From NCBI GenBank assembly GCA_004557905.1, contig SFFH01000036.1, forward strand, positions 1-42,985: DNA of 42,985 nucleotides, given 5' to 3'. Made by a program: the position numbers and the translations under genes. Below the pieces are notes generated by a model. That model searched no databases. It saw only the letters and a program-made list of their open reading frames with translations, and was not told the origin of the DNA. Positions 38,979 to 42,985 of this stretch are shown piece by piece (the first letter of the stretch is position 1; each line of letters opens with the position of its first letter). The stretch comes from Clostridiales bacterium (GTDB lineage Bacteria > Bacillota > Clostridia > Christensenellales > Aristaeellaceae).

Positions 38979-39334
38979 CAGGGCATCACCGCCTGCCTTC
39001 TGTCGCTCTTGCCGCTGTCAAAGACCATGCCGCCGTACTTGTACGTCTTGAGCATGAAGTGCGTGCTCGTGCCGGTCACGCCCTCGATGGTGGACAGGCG
39101 GCTGTGCACGAAGGAGGCCAGCTCCTTGAGCGTGCGCGCCTCGCACAGCACCATCAGGTCATACGCGCCGCTCATCAGGTACAGGGACTTGACCTCGTCG
39201 TACTGCACGATGCGCTGAGCGATGGCGTCAAAGCCCTTCTCGCGCTGGGGCACGACGTTGACCTCGATGACCGCCTGCACGAACTCGCGGTCGGTGCGCT
39301 CCCAGTTGATCAGCGTCTGATAGCCCACCAGCAC
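38978..39334 (-). CDS. Lrp/AsnC-type ligand-binding (RAM) domain protein without HTH
   Basis: The 118-residue protein matches the C-terminal ligand-binding half of Lrp/AsnC regulators: FVQAVIEVNVVPQREKGFD, YDEVKSLYLMSGAYDLMVL and STIEGVTGTSTHFMLKTYK. The DNA-binding half is absent, and a stop codon (39370-39368) closes the frame 12 codons upstream. The listed start is GTG 39334 with no good ribosome site; the only AGGAG (about 39362-39367) is too far. An unusual CTG start near 39349 would fit it better. It may be a stand-alone RAM protein that senses amino acids, or the remnant of a longer regulator. It is coupled to the aminotransferase. Confidence 0.7.
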   Translation of the reverse strand: MLVGYQTLINWERTDREFVQAVIEVNVVPQREKGFDAIAQRIVQYDEVKSLYLMSGAYDLMVLCEARTLKELASFVHSRLSTIEGVTGTSTHFMLKTYKYGGMVFDSGKSDRRQAVMP

Positions 39335-39403
39335 GCCCGCGGCGCGCAGGCTTGAGCTTCTCTCCTTTTATCTGCGGACTGTCCATTTGCCGCGAATACA
39401 ACG

Positions 39404-39433
39404 ATTATACCACGAAAAATGAGAGGCTGTAAA
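39404..39433 (-). promoter_or_regulatory. Promoter of the RAM protein-aminotransferase operon
   Basis: TTTACA (39433-39428), 18 bases and perfect TATAAT (39409-39404) on the minus strand. The -35 box lies in the loop region of the hairpin at 39423-39439. Confidence 0.68.
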
Positions 39434-39439
39434 GCCTCC
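39423..39439 (-). terminator. Second hairpin terminator overlapping a promoter
   Basis: AGGCTTTACAGCCT on the minus strand forms a short stem, followed by CTCATTTTT. It can stop read-through from the reductase gene, and its loop is part of the -35 box of the next operon. Confidence 0.5.
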
Positions 39440-39458
39440 CGTCAGATCGCATCATGTA

Positions 39459-39494
39459 CAAAAGAAGAGCCGCCCCCTGCCCGGGAGACGGCTC
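39459..39494 (-). terminator. Terminator of the flavin reductase gene
   Basis: GAGCCG and CGGCTC (39494-39489 with 39472-39467) form the base of a GC-rich hairpin, followed on the minus strand by TTCTTTTGT. It starts 12 bases after the reductase stop. Confidence 0.8.
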
Positions 39495-39506
39495 CTATTC
39501 CTGTGT

Positions 39507-41456
39507 TTACTTGGCAAATGCCGCAGCGTTCTCGCCTGCAATGATGCCGAATACCTGGCAATCGACCAGCGCATTGCCGCCGACACGGTTGCCGCCATGC
39601 ACGCCGCCAGTTACCTCGCCAGCCGCGTACAAGCCCGGAATCACGGTGCCCTCCGTGGAAATCACCTGCGCCTGCGTGTCGATCTGCAGGCCGCCCATCG
39701 TGTGATGGATACCGGGAGCAATTTTGATCACATACCACGGTCCTTCGGCGGTGATGTCACGCTTCCAGTCGTATTCGCTGGCAAACTGCTCGTCATTCTG
39801 CGCCTCGACGGCCTGATGCCAGGCGGCAAAGCTGTCTGCCACGGCCTGTTCGTCGCAGCCAATATAGGCCGCGATATCAGCAAGGTCGTTGCAATGCGCC
39901 ACAATGCCCACCTTGTCATAGGTCGGGATATTGCCATTGCTGTCATAAAGATCCTGGTTGAACACGACATACGCATACGCACCCGTCTGCTGCAGAATCG
40001 CCGCTGCGACGATGTCGCGGTAGTTGCATTCATCCGTGAAACGCTTGCCTTCGGCATTCAGCAGAATGCCGCCCGCCTTTCGCACGCCCTCGGTGACCAG
40101 CGTGGCTGTGGACTGCTCGACAGTCGGGTGCGCCTGAATCTGCTCGATGTCCACAATGTTCGCACCCACCGCCTGCGCCATATAGATGCCGTCGCCTGTT
40201 GCACCAACCTGGTTGTTGGTGATCATGCCCGTCAGAGACGGCTTGAGCTCGTAGCACTTCTGCAGGTCATAGCCAAAGCCGCCAGTCGCCAGCACCACAG
40301 CCTTGGCATGCACGGTCACCGTACCGCCATTGTCAGAGACTGCCACAATACCACGGGCAGCGCCATCCTCCATGATGATGCTTTCGGCCTTCGTCGCAAA
40401 GAGGACCTTTGCACCCATTTCCTCAGCTTTCTTCCAGTAGCCCGTAATCAGGCCGCGAGCCAGTCCCTCGACCGCACCGCCATCCTCGCGAACAACAAAA
40501 CCCAAATCGCTGAGCCAGGGACCAATCTTGGAGGAGTTCTCCACCATCACGCGCACCAGAGCCGGGTCATTCATCTCATGACCGCCCTTCATCGTGTAAG
40601 CGATGAAGTCCTCGATCTCTTGCTCGTCCGGACCTGCAACGTTCCACACGCCGGAGGAGCGCACCGTGTTGCCGCCCGGGATATCCATCTTCTCCAGGAT
40701 GACGACATCCGCGCCCTCCTGCAGCGCACGGACAGCTGCGGCAAAGCCCGCCGCACCGGCACCGACAACCACGACATCTGTGTCGTACGTCTCGTCAACA
40801 GACGGTTCAGCCGCCGGCTTAGCATTGAACACGCTCATGTCTGCGCCCGCCTCGCGCAGCGAATCGCGCACAGAAGCCAGGATTGCATTCGACGTAGCGG
40901 TCGCGCCGGAAACGCCATCCACGCCGGCTGTCTGCTTGTCGACAATGGCCGCAGGAACGCGTTCCAGAGCATAAGAGCCGATGCCCACCGTCTCATCCTG
41001 AGCAACAATGTTCACCGCCGCAATCGCATCGTCACTGATCGTCGTTTCCACCGTCACATCCGAGCAATAGCCGCGATAGGTATGCGTATAGGTGCCCGCC
41101 TTCATCGGCGCATCCTGCACCTGCACCAATCCCGCCGCCTGGAGCGCCGCCGTCGCCGCCTCTTTCACCGCGTTGCTGGTGATGGTCGCGCCGGCGACCG
41201 CATCAATCTCAGTGCCTTGGGCCGAGAGGATTGCAGTTTCTAACGTTTCCAGTGCCGCGCCGCCGATGGCAGGCGTTTCATTCTCGCCGGAAAGCTTTAC
41301 CGAGGTGATCGCGCCCTGTTCATCGATGGTCAGCGCCGCTTTCACCTCTCCGCCAAAGCCCTGCGCCGCACCCTCGTAGACGCCCGCTGCAGCCATGCCC
41401 GCCACTGACGCACAGCACAGACAAAGCGCCAGCAGGCACGCAAACCATTTCTTCAT
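39507..41456 (-). CDS. Secreted FAD-dependent reductase with two FMN-binding domains (fumarate/urocanate reductase-like)
   Basis: The 649-residue protein has a signal peptide (FACLLALCLCCASVAGMAAA). Two FMN-binding domains follow with flavinylation motifs DAVAGAT (residues 85-91) and DGVSGAT (180-186), where ApbE-type transferases attach FMN to Thr. Then comes an FAD_binding_2 domain (VVVVGAGAAGFAAA, about 227-240) with IQAHPTVEQSTATLVTEGVRK, GKRFTDE and GGVHGGNRVGGNAL. No CxxCH heme site exists. Such enzymes reduce an alkene acid (fumarate, urocanate, a cinnamate or similar) outside the cell as terminal reductases. AAAGGA precedes ATG 41456. The gene is visibly less GC-rich than most neighbours. 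The LysR gene behind it (41603) is its likely regulator. Confidence 0.9.
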   Translation of the reverse strand: MKKWFACLLALCLCCASVAGMAAAGVYEGAAQGFGGEVKAALTIDEQGAITSVKLSGENETPAIGGAALETLETAILSAQGTEIDAVAGATITSNAVKEAATAALQAAGLVQVQDAPMKAGTYTHTYRGYCSDVTVETTISDDAIAAVNIVAQDETVGIGSYALERVPAAIVDKQTAGVDGVSGATATSNAILASVRDSLREAGADMSVFNAKPAAEPSVDETYDTDVVVVGAGAAGFAAAVRALQEGADVVILEKMDIPGGNTVRSSGVWNVAGPDEQEIEDFIAYTMKGGHEMNDPALVRVMVENSSKIGPWLSDLGFVVREDGGAVEGLARGLITGYWKKAEEMGAKVLFATKAESIIMEDGAARGIVAVSDNGGTVTVHAKAVVLATGGFGYDLQKCYELKPSLTGMITNNQVGATGDGIYMAQAVGANIVDIEQIQAHPTVEQSTATLVTEGVRKAGGILLNAEGKRFTDECNYRDIVAAAILQQTGAYAYVVFNQDLYDSNGNIPTYDKVGIVAHCNDLADIAAYIGCDEQAVADSFAAWHQAVEAQNDEQFASEYDWKRDITAEGPWYVIKIAPGIHHTMGGLQIDTQAQVISTEGTVIPGLYAAGEVTGGVHGGNRVGGNALVDCQVFGIIAGENAAAFAK

Positions 41457-41565
41457 TTCTCTTCATCCTTTCGTTGGCATTCATCTCTTCGAGATGTTGT
41501 CTGTATTTTAACAAATCTTGTCAGAAATGAGAAATGCCATTTTCTGAGGGAATTCGCTGTCATTC

Positions 41566-41581
41566 ATATCAAATCTGATAT
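41566..41581. promoter_or_regulatory. LysR-box-like palindrome before the reductase gene
   Basis: ATATCA (41566-41571) and TGATAT (41576-41581) are perfect inverse arms around four bases, in the 146-base gap between the lysR and reductase genes. A second, longer-spaced pair, TCAGAAA with TTTCTGA, lies at 41521-41547, nearer to the reductase start. A weak -10, TAAAAT, follows on the minus strand. Confidence 0.5.
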
Positions 41582-41602
41582 AAATAAGGCACTTTTCCTT
41601 CA

Positions 41603-42538
41603 TCAATCGAAGGGATAGACGCCGTTTCTGCTGCCCTTGCAGGCTTCGTCATCAAGAATCCGGTTCAGTACTTCCACCTCAGAGGACACGCCATCCCGAC
41701 GCCAGACAAGAGCCCGCCCGCACTCCGGCCTGATCGTCTCAAACTCCCTGATGATGACCGGTACTACATCCGGATACTGATGGTTGGGATCGCAAAAGCT
41801 GGAAATCCCCACGACATCGTCTGTTCGGACACGCATGATCATTTCATCAAGATCGTTCACAGGTTCCGCTTCGGTAGGCGGCAGCCCGCATTCTTCAAAG
41901 GCATACAGGACACTGATGCGGGTGAGCGGTGCCGTATCCTTCATAAAAACCATTGGCTTTCCCACCAAATCGCGCACACTGACACGCTCACACCTGGCCA
42001 TGGGATTTTCTTTGCGGACAAGCGCATACTGGAAAATCGGCTGCAGGTGACGAACCCTCAGTTTGTCATTTCTGTTCAGATAGAATCCGGAAACCAGCGC
42101 ACAATCCAGCTCGCCGCGCTCCACCTGCTCAACTAGGCCGGCAGAATACGCGCGCACCAGCGACGTGTGTATCCCCGGCCGCTCAATACTCAGGCGGCGA
42201 ATAGCTTCCACAAAAAACGCAGGCGGACCGGAGACAGGATTGTATCCCACACGCAGGTGCCCGGTGCATTTGGCTCTTTCCGACTCCATATCCTTCAGCA
42301 TCAGATCATAGGTGCTCAGGATCAGTTTCACCCGCTGAAGGCAAAGCTCCCCAGCCGGTGTCAGCGACACTCGTCGGGTACTTCTTTCAAAGAGCCGAAC
42401 GCTGAATTCCTTTTCCAGCGAAGCAATCAAGCGACTGAATGCCGGCTGCGTCATATAGCTCTGCTCCGCCGCTTTGGTAAAGCTGCCCGTTTCCGCAGCC
42501 GCCTTGAAAGCACGGAGCGCTTCAATTGTCATATTCAT
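41603..42538 (-). CDS. LysR-family transcriptional regulator
   Basis: The 311-residue protein has the standard N-terminal winged HTH (IEALRAFKAAAETGSFTKAA, then QPAFSRLIASLEKEFSVRLF and RVSLTPAGE, residues 3-65) and a C-terminal periplasmic-binding-protein-like ligand domain (LRVGYNPVSGPP, LDCALVSGF). The start is ATG 42538 or ATG 42532; neither has a strong ribosome site. The longer open frame to 42751 is not homologous. It sits directly upstream of the secreted reductase on the same strand, with a palindrome between them, so it probably senses the reductase substrate. Base composition is lower in GC than that of the second LysR gene next to it. Confidence 0.92.
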   Translation of the reverse strand: MNMTIEALRAFKAAAETGSFTKAAEQSYMTQPAFSRLIASLEKEFSVRLFERSTRRVSLTPAGELCLQRVKLILSTYDLMLKDMESERAKCTGHLRVGYNPVSGPPAFFVEAIRRLSIERPGIHTSLVRAYSAGLVEQVERGELDCALVSGFYLNRNDKLRVRHLQPIFQYALVRKENPMARCERVSVRDLVGKPMVFMKDTAPLTRISVLYAFEECGLPPTEAEPVNDLDEMIMRVRTDDVVGISSFCDPNHQYPDVVPVIIREFETIRPECGRALVWRRDGVSSEVEVLNRILDDEACKGSRNGVYPFD

Positions 42539-42551
42539 AAAAACTGACCCG

Positions 42552-42985
42552 TCAAATTCCTTCCCCCGGGACGAAGTCCGCGTTGGTCTGCGGGTCCTCC
42601 GCCCGTTTTTCCGCAGCAAACGCCTCGATATGCGCGGCCATCTGCCGCACGGCCGGCGCCAGCATCTGCGGGTTCTGCACGGCGATGCCGAACTCGCGGT
42701 ACTCCATCGGCTCGATGGGATAGGCATCCACGTTGCCGTGCGCGCGCTCAAGAATCAGGCTGGGCAGAATGCAGATGCCAAAGCCGCTCTCGACCATGGC
42801 GATGGTGGACAGGTCGTCCACCACCCGGCAGCTGGCACGCACGTTCAGGCGGTACTTGGCCAGGAACGCCTGAATGTCCGCGTCGGTGGAGTCGTCCTGC
42901 ACGACGAACGTGTGCGGGCGCATCTCCTCCACCGTGATGATGCCGGGCGTCTGCGTGTGCAGACCCTTGGGCACCACGCACATCA
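42552..42985 (-). CDS. LysR-type regulator, C-terminal ligand-binding domain (partial)
   Basis: At least 144 residues of the C-terminal half of a second LysR-type regulator are visible: HTFVVQDDSTDADIQAFL, VVDDLSTIAMVESGFGICILP and YPIEPMEYREFGIAVQNPQ. The gene runs off the right edge, so the helix-turn-helix half is not seen. The strongly GC-rich codon use matches the bulk of the window, unlike the next LysR gene 13 bases downstream. The two regulators may be a tandem pair, but the composition step suggests different histories. Confidence 0.85.
   Translation of the reverse strand, partial: MCVVPKGLHTQTPGIITVEEMRPHTFVVQDDSTDADIQAFLAKYRLNVRASCRVVDDLSTIAMVESGFGICILPSLILERAHGNVDAYPIEPMEYREFGIAVQNPQMLAPAVRQMAAHIEAFAAEKRAEDPQTNADFVPGEGI

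Overview
The window looks like a chromosomal segment of a high-GC, low-oxygen Clostridia-type Bacillota. Evidence: c-di-AMP genes cdaA-cdaR, a WalJ/YycJ-type hydrolase, RNase J, an AddA-type helicase-nuclease, an LCP-family wall protein, a two-gene LacL/LacM beta-galactosidase, and AGGAGG-type ribosome binding sites before nearly every gene. A gut member of the Christensenellales or a related order would fit, but that is inference. No tRNA, rRNA, phage, IS element or CRISPR array was seen. Most genes lie on the minus strand.

Layout, left to right. 1-77: 3' end of a RelA/SpoT-type synthetase gene. 81-270: palindromic intergenic repeat with a small tandem array. 293-7171 (minus): 2,3-diketo-L-gulonate reductase-like gene and PfkB-type sugar kinase, a PIG-V-like membrane mannosyltransferase, a membrane coiled-coil protein, cdaR and cdaA. 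7322-8713 (minus): DUF378-like membrane protein, small ribbon-helix-helix-like protein, WalJ. 8802-10018 (plus): uncharacterised protein translationally coupled to a GluQ-type synthetase. 10065-11082 (minus): frameshifted XRE regulator. 11241-11535: a compact type I toxin-antitoxin-like locus with a 29-residue hydrophobic toxin ORF. 11755-15233 (minus): RlmI-like rRNA methyltransferase and a long RNase J. 15545-17289 (plus): LCP protein and an XpaC-like protein. 17536-20347 (minus): lacM and lacL. 20448-21583 (minus): two half-size CHR transporter subunits. 21672-26678 (plus): ABC exporter operon (ATPase, permease, adaptor, TetR) with a promoter and a large operator palindrome. 26952-28621 (minus): mgtE behind a 5' leader that holds a small ORF and hairpins. 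28647-32181 (minus): addA in two frames. 32362-32988 (plus): Tat-exported cysteine-rich protein. 33067-35333 (minus): cstA and a protein of unknown function. 35694-37691 (minus): secreted parvulin/cyclophilin fusion. 37800-39334 (minus): aminotransferase and a stand-alone Lrp ligand-binding domain. 39507-42538 (minus): secreted FMN/FAD reductase and a LysR regulator, visibly less GC-rich than the rest. 42552-42985: part of a second LysR protein.

The most notable non-coding features are (i) six copies of a multi-hairpin repeat placed just after stop codons, with stems that covary between copies and, in four copies, a back-facing terminator; (ii) the toxin-antitoxin locus; (iii) the mgtE leader, which looks like a translation-coupled attenuator; and (iv) the operator at the start of the efflux operon.
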